Positions 20,289 to 29,844 of a stretch of 30,398 nt of DNA are shown here, in pieces (position 1 is the stretch's first letter; every line of letters starts with the position of its first letter). The notes below the pieces were generated by a model that saw only the letters and a list, made by a program, of their open reading frames with translations, was not told the DNA's origin and ran no database searches. A program made the translations under genes and the position numbers. The DNA comes from Vitrella brassicaformis (taxonomy: Eukaryota > Sar > Vitrellaceae): assembly GCA_001179505.1 (NCBI GenBank), contig CDMY01000671.1, positions 1 to 30,398 of the forward strand, in the 5' to 3' direction.

Positions 20289-21075
20289 ATGTCTCAAGGC
20301 TCCAATCGAGCCCGCCCGTATCAGCGTCGCCCTGACGCTCGCATTCCCTCGCCCCCGTTCGAGGTCGAGCGGGCCCTTTGTGTGATCGACCGGTGTTCCC
20401 AGAACGTGATCGACGAGTATCGGCGGGGTCAAAGTCGGTGGTCTTCCCGTGAGAAGACACAGACCGTCGACAGCTTCCATCTGACTCGAGAGGTTATTGA
20501 GGTTCGGCACGGCTTGCGCCGCCGCCTCTCAGCGGAGGTCTCCCGTTTCGTGATGCGCAGGGATTCCGAACATATCGTTCACCGCCCGCCGGTGCTCACC
20601 CCACGGCCCAGACAGCCGCCAGAGCAGCCCAGCTTCAACCCAGCTGCGAGGCTTCTCCCGGCCCGGATCCTGAAGCAGGAGGCACTCAACGCGTCTCCTG
20701 CCGTTGTGCCCGAGGGCCATTTCAACAAGGTTCCTGGCTGGACCGACAATCTGGGAAACTCGTTCGGGAATCTGAGGACCCAGGTTGCCTACTTGTGTAT
20801 CTCCGCGGAGTGTGACGGCTTTAAGCGGTCGGTGACGCAAGGGGCCCGGATCAATCGCTGCGGTCGTCCTACCTTCTAGTTTGCCGTCCCTGTCTGTCGT
20901 GACTGCCATCGCCCTCTCCTTCTGGACGTCTCCTCTGCTCCCGCCCTTGTTCCGATCTTCGACGAGCGTGTCTCTCGTCCCCTCACCGAAGACGAGGAGC
21001 GTCTCTTGCTGGATTTCCCCCCTGCCTTCAGGGACCTGACCATTCGGCCTGACTTCGTTTTTGCCGACCGGCTCT
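20289..21075 (+). pseudogene. Cys-containing ORF, first block of a decayed gene
   Basis: A frame opens with ATG at 20289 and runs to TAG at 20877-20879. It then stays open in the same frame to another TAG at 21073-21075. The protein is Arg/Pro-rich, with CISAEC, a later single Cys, and after the first stop VCRDCHRP. Together these make a plausible four-Cys zinc site that spans the stop codon. This continuity suggests the TAG is a mutation inside a longer coding sequence. The next block, in another frame, begins at about 21076. I do not recognise the family. Confidence 0.5.
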
Positions 21076-22318
21076 AGCTGGAGACAAGTGCGCGTGGGTG
21101 CGTGCTGCATGCTTTGCGTCCTTGTCTGAGCGTGCGGACACGAATTCGGTCAATGCGCTGATTTCCCCCCGTATGTTACTTTGTGGACTTGCCCTCCTTC
21201 AGCTTCTTCTGTTTCTCGGCGAGGTGATGAGTTTGGATTCTGCCTTCGAGACGTGCCAGCTCTGTGCGGAGGATCGCCCTGTGAGAGATATCGTGTGTCT
21301 CCACGATCACTGGCCCTCCCTCCCGCGTGACCCAGCACGAGACCCTCCTCCATCGGCTCTGGCAACGCACCGCTGCTGCATCTATTGCGTTGTCCGCCTC
21401 GCTGAGACACAGCGGGCTCAGCTTCCTGACTATGTTGAGGGTCGGGCATGTAGCCTTCATCAGGCGGGCTCCCTCTTGGCGACTCCCCCGCCCCTCATCG
21501 AGTGTCCCAATTGTCGACACTACTTCTGCCCGGAGTGCATACTTGGTGTCTCCGATGTGTCGGCTCTCGTTCTCGCCCCCGACCCTCTCCGGCCTTCGCC
21601 CCCTTCCTCTGGTGACCGTGTGTGCCCGGGATGCTCTCTCGCACGGCCGGTTGGCCAGGAGTTTCGCCATCTACCGTGCCGGGCCTGCAATTCACTCGTT
21701 TGTGGACCTTGTGTGGAGGCAGAAGAGTCTGCCCGCCGGAACTCCCGCACGGTGCGGAATGAGGATCATTGCCCTTTCGCAGAGGAACCTTGGCATGCGG
21801 CCGTTTTGGAGCTGGAAAGGGAATGGGGATGGCCTCCCTCCTCGTGGGAAGGATTCGCTGAGGGCCGCCTCTGTGAGGAGCGCTTCCATCTACCAGTAAC
21901 GCGCCTCCTGACGATCTTTGACCTGCTGGTTGGCCCGCTCGGCACCGGCTATTCGCGTGACGATAATGCCGCTCGGATCCGGGCGAAGATGAGCAGCGGT
22001 GAGCTCTCCGAAGACATGGTGCGTCTTGCTTTGGCGACCATCGCCGTCGAGAGCCCCATGCGAGCGGCTGCGCTGCGCAGCATGATTTTCCCCCCTCGCC
22101 TTCCCCCTTTCGCTGAGCTTCGGCAACGGGGTGGCCTTCTTCACTCCGCCAGCTTCAGCATTACGTTCCGGTTTGTCAACGAGGAGGTACGGACGACAAC
22201 TGCCTGCTCGAGGCAGCACTCCGCCAGTTGGGTCAAGGACGGCTTCGCCTTGGCGACAGGCAACCGGATGACCTCCTTCCCGCCCCTCTCCCCGGACCGG
22301 CAGACCTCCGCCGGCTAG
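21076..22318 (+). pseudogene. Cys-rich zinc-binding ORF, second block
   Basis: An open frame of about 410 residues has closely spaced CxxC pairs: CQLCAEDRP, RCCIYCV, CPNCRHYFCPEC, CPGCSLARP and CRACNSLVCGPC. The arrangement suggests two or three RING- or treble-clef-like zinc modules. A helical, acidic region follows. Around 22190 the frame diverges from that of the OTU block. The shift falls immediately before the OTU catalytic motif. Compared with the flanks the stretch is noticeably GC-rich. Confidence 0.55.
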
Positions 22319-22782
22319 TGGCGGAAGACCTCGAACGCCGGCGTTCTGCGGGACAGTTGGACGCGTTTTTTGCCAGACCTGTCGAGCACATCCGAGATGT
22401 CCGAAGCAATTCATCATTGACCGAGTGTGACGTTCGCTCCCTGGCCAATGTGACGGGAGCCTCTATCATTCTCTGCGTCCTCGCTGAGGAACAGTTCCAG
22501 GATCCCACCATTCCGTTCCTGCTCCGCGAGCATGAAACAGTTCACCCTGAGAGCGGAAGCGCCACCATCACGCCCACCTCATCGCGAGCTCCCCACCGAT
22601 GTGCAGGTCGCCTCACCTCTCTCACAAACGAACAATGCAGCCATTCTACGTCGGCCGCGCTGGACCTGAGTTGCCCATGCAACAGGAATCAGCAGTCCAT
22701 GTGCGTCCAATCGTCCTCTTTCTCTTGCTGCTCGCATGCGCCACCCGCTTTGGCCCCTTCTCGACCGAGCCGAACCACTTGA
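22191..22782 (+). pseudogene. OTU-type cysteine protease domain, third block, frame-shifted
   Basis: In the frame beginning near 22193 the sequence reads DDNCLLEAALRQLG. This matches the OTU active-site consensus D-x-x-C with the Cys starting a helix. It continues with LPGPADLRRLVAEDLERRR and VRSLANVTGASIILCVL, which fit the helix and beta strand that follow in OTU domains. The catalytic His motif (H-Y/W near the C-terminus) is not seen, so the end is diverged, shifted or lost. OTU proteases cleave ubiquitin or similar linkages and are often carried by large protist transposons. Here it follows zinc modules, and whether the gene belongs to the host or an element is open. Confidence 0.6.
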
Positions 22783-23057
22783 ATACAGCCGTGTGCCAAT
22801 TCGCCGTTGCCGAGCATCACGTGCACGACATCTCCCACCAGCCCAAGAGCTCAGCGCTATTCCGTGCCAACTATCCCGCCCTTTGTGCGTCGTCGTTTGA
22901 ACTTGGCGTCTCGTACGCTGACGGCCACTTCCCCAGGGGCATCACTTATGTGCACTCTACATGTCAAGGATTGATGATCTATGACACACACACACTCTAT
23001 GACGGACTCGGTGGGTGGTCGGGCAGAGGCTTACTTTGGCATGCTTGCAGTGATTGA
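22599..23057 (+). CDS. Unassigned ORF with a hydrophobic segment
   Basis: 152 codons overlap the end of the OTU block in another frame. There is a hydrophobic stretch (PIVLFLLLLACATRFG) after a short N-terminal region and no recognised motif. It could be a chance frame or the shifted continuation of the OTU gene. Confidence 0.2.
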   Translation: MCRSPHLSHKRTMQPFYVGRAGPELPMQQESAVHVRPIVLFLLLLACATRFGPFSTEPNHLNTAVCQFAVAEHHVHDISHQPKSSALFRANYPALCASSFELGVSYADGHFPRGITYVHSTCQGLMIYDTHTLYDGLGGWSGRGLLWHACSD

Positions 23058-23740
23058 ATTGAAGGGACAGCTACCTAGTTAGTTTGCATTCTTGATGGAC
23101 TCCTCGTGCCGATGCGCTTTCCGTTAACCCTGTGCACACGTCATCCCGGGACCTCGTTCATTCATTCATTACACCTGTTCTCCACTCTTCCCCCCGCTCC
23201 CCTTCCCCGCTCCCCTGAAAGAAGGTAGAGTCGTATTACACTCTCGAGCATTCATCCCTCTGTGCCATTGGGTTCTGGGCTTGCAGCCTTCGAACTTAGG
23301 CCGCTGTGCCACTGCCTTCGAACTTACGCCGCTATGCCATTGGGTCCTGGGCCTGCACCCTTCGAACTTAGGCTGACTTTGTGCCTTGCCACCTCCCATC
23401 GCTGCACCTCTAGATCTCGAGAAGAAGAATGCAGCTGTATCGTGCTCCCCCTATAGTTCGTCCCTCTGCACCAAAAAGGTTGTGGACTTGCCGCCCTGGG
23501 AGTTTGGCTGCTTTGAGCTTATGCTTTCGTCTCGCTTGAGGCCTTTTCTGTATTCGGCAGCGTCTATATCGAGGTCTTCAGTTAAGTCTGTCTCTCACCC
23601 TTGGCCATCGCTATTTGGTTCTGCATGCCTGGATGTGCATTGCGGATATTTCTTCAAAACTCAGCGCTTCGCAGTTTAGTTTGCTTTCTTCCACCATCTG
23701 AGGCGGGGGGTTTATTGCACACGCCAACCAACTATAGGCT
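23058..23740. other. No supported gene apart from a short tandem repeat
   Basis: I see no motif-bearing frame. The stretch holds the 44-bp repeat at 23261-23373 and CATT/CCCC-rich low-complexity sequence. Confidence 0.5.
23261..23373. repeat. 44-bp tandem repeat, about 2.5 copies
   Basis: The unit contains GCCATTGGGT, CTGGGC, TGCA, CCTTCGAACTTA and GGCCGCTGT. A full copy is followed by a partial one lacking the first half and then another near-complete copy. The block CCTTCGAACTTA occurs three times. Confidence 0.75.
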
Positions 23741-24520
23741 TGCGCAGGCGTGCGCACAGAGACATTCATTGTACACACCAACTACAAGCGTGCACAGGCG
23801 AATAGATAGAAAATGCGTTCATCGCACACACCAGCCAATACAAACCATCCAGTATACACACCGGCCAACTACAGGTGTGCGCAGGTGAACGCATAAACAT
23901 GTTCATTTCACACATGAAGCAACTGCAGGCGCACTCCTCACACACGCGCGTCGAATTGCAGACGGCATGTAAGATGAATTCCTCTCTGCGCACACAAGCG
24001 CACCCACGCGTACGCGTGGAGTTGGAGGGCGTGTATATGATGAGAGTTTCCGTGCGCACACCTGCACCTACACGGATGCATCGAGTTGAAGGGAGCGTAT
24101 CTGTCCGCACACCTGTGAATGCACGCAAGGACGTGCAAACGGTATATGGGATCATTGTCTCTGTGCGCACACCTGCGCATGCACGCGTCGACTTGCAGGG
24201 GGCGTATATGATGAATACCTCTGCGCGCATGTTCGCGTATGAAGGCGTGGACTTGCAGACGGTATAAATGTCTCTGTGCGCACACCTGCACATGCACGAG
24301 TGCCTCGAGTACGAGGGAGTGTCTCTCTTGGCAAGGTGTGCGCATGCACGCAAGGACGTCCAAACGGAACATGGGATGAATGTCCGCACACAAGCGCCTG
24401 CACGCGTGGACTTGAAGGAGGTATCTCTGTCCACACACCTGCGCATGCACACGTACGCGTGAGTTAGAGGGCGTGTATGTGGTGAATGTATCTATGCATA
24501 CACCTGAACAAAAACGTATC
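23740..24520 (-). repeat. 60-bp minisatellite family, minus orientation, degenerate
   Basis: On the plus strand the units read GTGCGCACACCTGCGCATGC, then ACGCGTGGACTTG, then a TATATGATGAAT block. This is the reverse complement of the unit at 343-895 and 28871-29053. Roughly twelve units can be followed, more diverged and irregular than in the other arrays, with some spacing near 50-70 bp. Confidence 0.85.
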
Positions 24521-24524
24521 CGTC

Positions 24525-24713
24525 GAGTTGAAGGGAGTGTGGGAGTTGTTGGTGACGTTGTTGGATGGCCTTCACAAGCACCCGAACCGCGTCATCAAGA
24601 AGCCCGACGTGGAGGAGCCAGACATCACCCGCAAGATGCTCAGTGAGGGTAAACGAGAAGAGAAACTGGCTGCTGAAGCTGGTCCAGACACCTTGCTACT
24701 CTTCCTACTGTGA
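24525..24713 (+). CDS. Short protein-like ORF after the minisatellite
   Basis: An open stretch of about 60 codons directly follows the array and ends in TGA at 24711. It has a charged, helix-like composition (HKHPNRVIKKPDVEEPDI and EGKREEKLAAEAG) unlike the repeat. It could be an exon fragment left beside the array. No family recognised. Confidence 0.25.
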   Translation, partial: ELKGVWELLVTLLDGLHKHPNRVIKKPDVEEPDITRKMLSEGKREEKLAAEAGPDTLLLFLL

Positions 24714-24845
24714 CTCACGAGGATGTAAACTCATCCCCAATCGATGTTTAGCAACACTTGCAACGGGTGTTGTGTCCTCGAATGTCTGATGCCTACCATG
24801 AGTCTGCCCAGTACGATGTTCTAAGACGGAGACCCTGCACGCACA

Positions 24846-24908
24846 GAGGAAGACGTGGGGGACGAAGACGTGGAGGACGAAGACATGGAGGACGAAGACG
24901 TGGAAGAG
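24846..24908 (+). repeat. 15-bp tandem repeat, about four copies
   Basis: The unit GACGAAGACGTGGAG is repeated with single-base changes. It lies just beyond the 3' end of the ankyrin gene, which ends at 24941 on the other strand. In the plus frame it gives a Gly/Arg-rich run, which I regard as incidental. Confidence 0.8.
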
Positions 24909-24940
24909 AAGTGACATTCGCCTTACTTGGAGCATTTCGA

Positions 24941-27490
24941 CTACAACGAATCCAACGCCAATTGCCAGTGGACTCCACAACCACACCGACTGCCCGTTGT
25001 CTCTTTATAATTCGATGTGGAGAAGCAGAGAAATGACCCTGCAGACAAGACAACAGTGTGTCTCTTCTGGCCTGCACTGGCTTGTGCGTGCACTCTTACA
25101 GAAGAAGCATTGATAGCGAGGCGAAAGCTCTGCCAAGAGGGGCCGGATTGTCCTCCTGAAGCTTTTCCTGTGCTGCTCATTCGGCTCAAAGTTGTACTCA
25201 ATGTCCTTCCAATTGTAGAATTGCTGCCAGTATAGTGTGATGAGACAGATGCAGTTAGCTGTTGCAATCAAATCAAGACAGGCAAACCCAGTGAGGACCA
25301 GGGAGGGAAGTCCGACATGCACTGTGTACCTTGGGTGACTACATGAAGTGGCTCCGCAGATTCCAGCAGCTCAAAAAATTTCTCTTCTCTGCCTTTGAGT
25401 GCTGATCGGAAGTCTTTCTCCCGTGTTTCGGTGCAGAAGGTCGCTGTAACAGCCTGAAAGAAGCAAAAGTGCGCAAAGTAGATGACCTTTTTTTCTGTAC
25501 CTCCAACCAGTCAGCTATTCTTGCAATGTCATCTGTTAGAGAATCATTCGGTCGTGACTGCATCAATTGGCGAAAGACGGAACACCAGCGGAGGCTGTCG
25601 ATGCCAGGAGACTCGGATCGCTGTCTCAGGAACCCGAGAAGTCCGTCTTGCATAAACGGAAGCGCTTCGGGAAGCACATCCGGCTTCAGTAGGCGACCGA
25701 GCTTCTCGGTATCTGTTTCCATGTGGAGTATGTCAATGACCTCTCCAGCCGCCTCGACCATCGCAGCGACACTTTTCAGCTTGTTGCCGAAGAGGGAATA
25801 ATCGAAAGCTGTCCCTCCGACGAGTCATGAACATTTCGGATTTCGAGACGCAGGTTGATATGTGCCGTGCGGCCTACACTCTGCATCGTGAGCAGCTCAG
25901 GCTCCATCTTCAACATCAACACCACCACACCAGCACAGTCGTTCTCTATAGGAGAGAAAAGAGACACGATACCTATGCGGCTATCCATTCGCAAGACGAC
26001 CAACGAACCTGCCGCGCTGTGAAGAGGAGTTCTGCCGTTCTGATGATATGTGTCAGCTATCATTCCATAAAGGACACTGGGCCTGATCTGTACCTTGTCA
26101 GTGGCATTTAGCAAATCAGGGGCCACCTCTAGCATCGTCTCCAAAATACTTGCATTGCCAGATGCTGCCAGCTAGCAACGCGAGTCCTTACAGAAGCCGC
26201 ACATTCAGTACACTCTATCTGCTACCTACCTGCTGCAAAGTGCAAGGGGGTGTGACCATCCTGTCAGACAGACAATGATGCCAACGTCAGGATTTGGAAC
26301 TTTCAATCCTCACCTGGTCCTGAGCTTTCAGCAGGTCCTTGCCGCCGCACTCGACGAACTTCTTGACAAGATCATCCCCACCACCTCTTTTTGCAACGTA
26401 ATGGAGTGCCGTCTTGCCATCCTAGAGAAACAGCATAAAGTCAGCGGTACTAACATCGGTAGGCCAATGGGAATAATGAACGTACTGTCCAGCATGTCCT
26501 CGACCTTGTCTAATCCTCACCTTGTCCTGAGCTATTAGCAGATCCTTTCCGCCCAACTCGACGAACTTCTTAACAAGATGATCTAGACCACCCCGCTCCA
26601 CAACTCTGTAAAGTGGTGTTCTGCCATACTGCAGACACAGCACGAATGCAGCAGTGATGACTTGATCAGCCAGAACGACGAGGATGACCCTCGACCACGA
26701 TACCTCATCTTTTAGGTTGAGCAGGTGACGCCGTCCGTGTAGCAGCACCTCAAACACATTCCCCTCCTTACACGAGCCTGAGAAGCACACACAGGGGCCG
26801 CGTAGGTGCATCATGTATGTGTCGTCTTGCAACGATGCATACACGCAGCCAGGTGGATGGCAGATCCATAATCCCAGTCGCCAGTCGTCAGTACTCTCTC
26901 CGCTTGACCAGACGGCAGACTGGCAAGATCCTTCCGCAACTGCTCCAGCTTTGCTTTGTCTGCGAAGCCCAGGACTGCTATCTTGGTCCTGGGCCTGAGT
27001 GATTTGGTCGCCTCGTCTTCCTCAACGGCAGGGGCACCCACCAGCGGGACCTGTGGAAGAGACACAAGTGACAGCACTCATGAGTTGCTCGACAAGGTGG
27101 ATGGACCTCTTCGAGCCGCCTCGGGGCAGGAGGGACGTCATCCTCGACATCAGCCAGCTGCGACTCCACGCGCTCCTCCTCCTTGTCCAGCAGAAGGGGA
27201 ATCTTGTCACTCGAGGCCGACGCCGCCCGCCGGGACGTCAGAGCCATCTGCAATGGAAAGGGCGTGAGAGCACGGTAAGAGGAGGATGTAGGGGTGCAAG
27301 TGCAATACAAGCCGACCTTCGCTCTCCCTTTCTGTCCGTGAGGGATGGCCTCCTTCTCTTCATCCTCCACTCTCGGCAGCTGGACGTAGCAGGGGTCATC
27401 AGCAGATGGGCGGCTCTCGGCGTCTCTTGAGATGCTGCCCTCCCGACTCTGCACACGTGGGCTGCGTTGCGTCCTCCAGAAATCCAACAT
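24941..27490 (-). CDS. Ankyrin-repeat protein, 14 exons, complete
   Basis: The exons are 27490-27317, 27247-27107, 27050-26843, 26777-26704, 26628-26521, 26421-26314, 26260-26230, 26164-26094, 26039-26009, 25945-25880, 25808-25501, 25453-25330, 25258-25100 and 25038-24941. All introns are GT-AG, 47-99 nt. Summed coding length is exactly 567 codons with phases agreeing throughout. The charged N-terminal region (about residues 1-105) is followed by ankyrin repeats: YGSAIHLAAC, YGRTPLYRVVERGG, DGKTALHYVAKRGG, DGHTPLHFAA and NGRTPLHSAA. A helical region of about 140 residues comes next. A C-terminal part has a hydrophobic run (ANCICLITLYW) and FYNWKDIEYNFEPNEQHRKS. Ankyrin repeats bind proteins; partner and pathway are unknown. 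The downstream in-frame ATG of exon 2 (27247) is an alternative start. Confidence 0.85.
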
Positions 27491-27608
27491 TCTTTCGCAA
27501 CGCTACCGCGGTGCGGAGCGCGGGATCTCCGAGACGCCCACCACGGCCCCCAGATCTGCCACGGGAGAATGGCCACCGCGACAGGATCTGTGTGTGTTCA
27601 CGCAGCTT

Positions 27609-27938
27609 TCAAGAAAAAGGAGGGAGATTCGGTAGCGCGGCGGCACACTCGTCGACACTGCTGCTGTGGCTGTCTGACTCAAGGAAATCCATCACGTGCT
27701 GCAACTCAAGCGACGACACGACAGGCACAAATGAGGCCTCCCTACGAAGGGCAGATGAGAAGAAGGAAGACTCAGCAGAGGCAGATCCAGATGACGCGGA
27801 CGACGCCGCAGTGCCCGAAGACTGCGTGACGAACAGGAACACAATTAAATGCACCTGTCTCTCTCTGGTCCAGGGATGGTGATGTCGATGCCCCACTGTG
27901 TGCCAAGGCACCAGGTTCACGCACAACGAGGGAGACAT
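27609..27938 (-). CDS. Ser/Ala-rich ORF upstream of the ankyrin gene
   Basis: A frame of 109 codons has a Ser/Ala-rich middle and a more ordinary part (SLELQHVMDFLESDS). It might be an upstream exon of the ankyrin gene or a separate small gene. An internal GTGCAT to CACGCAG stretch near 27820-27855 could be a 33-nt intron. No donor linking it to 27490 was convincing. Confidence 0.25.
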   Translation of the reverse strand: MSPSLCVNLVPWHTVGHRHHHPWTRERQVHLIVFLFVTQSSGTAASSASSGSASAESSFFSSALRREASFVPVVSSLELQHVMDFLESDSHSSSVDECAAALPNLPPFS

Positions 27939-28240
27939 TCATCGACAGATGGTCGTGTCTCTTTGGTAGACACGCTCTGTGTGTGTATCTTTGGTCAACA
28001 TGTCCGTCTGGTGAAAAAACATCAATATGGACTGACTCTGACCAGTCAGAATGGTGGCGACACAAGAAGGTGAATTCATTATCGACGGATGAAAGACAGA
28101 GCGTGAGTGTTTGCCCTCTTGCCGTGTTACGCACCGAACAGACCGACAAAGAAACAAAGCGATCGATCAAATATACAGGGTTGAGACGTGATTCACTTGA
28201 GTGAGAGTTTCTTGTTGGTCATCTGTGAGCCTTCCCCGTG

Positions 28241-28870
28241 ATGATGGTCACTGTCGCTTTGTGTGGGGCGTGTTGTGCACTGTTGGGTGTCTCGTCAGCG
28301 GCCCAGCAGCAGCAGCCCTTGGCGCCCGACGACCGCCATGATGCTTATGAGGGTGACGGCTGGGGCAAGGTGCGACGAGTGCAAGGCGCCGACACCCAAC
28401 ACGCCATCCCGCCAATGTATGCTAGCCAGCCACTCACCCAATCAGCGAATGAGACAGACAAACAGACAGACGAGCAAGCACTAGCTCTGTGTCTCTCCTT
28501 GTTTGTGTGATTGTAGTTACACTGACGACACTGAGCCGCTGCTGCCGTCCGCTGCCCATCAGATCAACGCGACGGACGGCCGCGTGACGGCCTCGACGGC
28601 CACTTCCTATCCGAGCCCCTTCACACACCCGGCCGACTGCAACCGACAGGGACTCCAATACTCATGGTGAGACAGACAGACAGACAGACATCCCATCATG
28701 GACGGATGGATGTGTGTCTGTGTCTGTGCAGGGTATGTGACCCGGATCACTTGCTGAGTTACCAGGCGGCCGACTCACTCGAACGCAAACTCAAGTCGAT
28801 CCACACATCCGCACAAGACATATGCCCACACGACAAGAAGGGACACACACGGCCATTCCACATCGGGCAG
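28241..28870 (+). CDS. Secreted MOLO1/TPM-domain-like protein, 5' exons
   Basis: The exons are 28241-28416, 28517-28666 and 28732-28870. Introns are 100 and 65 nt, GT-AG, and phases agree. The N-terminus (VTVALCGACCALLGVSSA) is a signal peptide. After a low-complexity region comes CNRQGLQYSWVCDPDHLLS, followed by an amphipathic helix (ADSLERKLKSIHTSAQ) and ICPH. The WVCDPD-LLS motif, helix and second Cys are typical at the start of the extracellular TPM-type domain in MOLO1-like proteins, known in animals as regulators of an acetylcholine receptor. That role cannot be carried over to a protist. The domain is cut after about 45 residues, where the minisatellite begins at CAG/GTGTGC, a donor-like site in phase 0. 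The remaining exons are not visible. Confidence 0.6.
28667..28690 (+). repeat. GACA microsatellite at an intron start
   Basis: GTGAGACAGACAGACAGACA begins the second intron of the MOLO1-like gene. The donor itself forms part of the repeat. Confidence 0.8.
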
Positions 28871-29053
28871 GTGTGCGCACACAGACATTCATCATATACA
28901 CGCACTCCAAGTCCAAACGTGCATGCGCAGGTTTGCGCACACAGACGTTCATCATATACACGCACTCCAAGTCCAGATGTGCATGGGCAGGCGTGCGCAC
29001 AGAGACATTCATCATATACACACACTTCAAGTCGACGCGCGCATGCAAATGGG
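28871..29053 (+). repeat. 60-bp minisatellite, three units
   Basis: Units start at GTGTGCGC (28871). In order they carry the variants AAACGTGCATGCGCAGGTTT, AGATGTGCATGGGCAGGCGT and TCGACGCGCGCATGC. The same variant order is found in the array at 29845-30398. Confidence 0.9.
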
Positions 29054-29502
29054 TGCGGTGAGCGCTGTAACGAATGGGAATCTCTCCCATCCAACCTGTG
29101 ACTCTGCTGACTGGCCTAGCTCCTGTCACTCAGGCTACATGGCGCTTGAGAGCTCAGACAAACAGCAAGTGAGCAACGGATGTTAACGTACTTGGATCAG
29201 GCGAGCTACAGCAAAAGCATCAGGCCCAGTTACATTTTTTTAGGCACATTGCCGGTGCGTGCATGGACACAAATACACGTACATGGTCTTTTGACGGATG
29301 GCCCCTTTTATTTGGCTGCAGGTCGAAACCAACAAGAGCAGAGGGTCTATGCCAGCAGAAATCCCTGCCAATGTGCCTACTGGTCTCCTATATGCGGGTC
29401 CTTGGAATGGTTCTGAGCTCTGTTTCGATAGAGGCGCATCATGGTTAGAATAGCCGTCTTTCCCCTCTTTTTACTGTCTTCCCTGACCTCCAGATTTGCT
29501 GC
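29054..29502. other. No supported gene
   Basis: Open frames here are short and carry no motif. If the MOLO1-like gene continues past the array, its next exon would be expected here. I did not find one with good splice sites. Confidence 0.4.
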
Positions 29503-29510
29503 TCAGCTGC

Positions 29511-29842
29511 TCATGGGCGTAGAAGCAATTGTTGAGACCTGTACTTCCTGGAGACACAGATGTGTCCGTATAGCCATGATCGGTGACACACATCGCAGCC
29601 AAACCCTGTTTCGCAAACCGCACATATGATGTTTGGGTTGCCTCTCAGCTCCTCTCTCCCGTGGGCATACATGCAGCTCTCCCCATACTTGCATCCGCTA
29701 GACTTATAGCAAAAGACAACGAAGGACGAAGGCGAACACCGGCTCACGTATTTGATCCACTACCCTGCCAAAAACCTACACTGCACCGTTTTGAAGTAGT
29801 TGCCTCCACTCGCCTGCGCTGCCTCTGCAGCAGAGTCGACGT
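29511..29842 (-). CDS. CCCH (tristetraprolin-type) zinc-finger protein, 3' exons
   Basis: The last exon is 29697-29511 and the previous one about 29842-29761, joined by a 63-nt GT-AG intron. The join gives NYFKTVQCRFLAGYGCKYG, followed by ESCMYAHGREELR. The F/Y-K-T-x-x-C lead, CKYG, C-x3-H and the final ELR are the hallmarks of tristetraprolin-type RNA-binding fingers. Spacing is C-x7-C-x5-C-x3-H, one residue shorter in the first gap than the standard C-x8. After the finger come further Cys pairs (CAVCETGFGCDVC and WLYGHIC), perhaps a second metal site. Such proteins bind AU-rich mRNA; the target here is unknown. Upstream the gene runs into the minisatellite array, whose last unit supplies the acceptor AG at 29843-29844. 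Confidence 0.65.
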
Positions 29843-29844
29843 CT

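Noticed and set aside
19441-20510. Long open frames spanning the N gap and the hairpin array
   Set aside because: They are open only because N codons do not stop translation, and their repeated AHG-type residues are the hairpin core read as codons.
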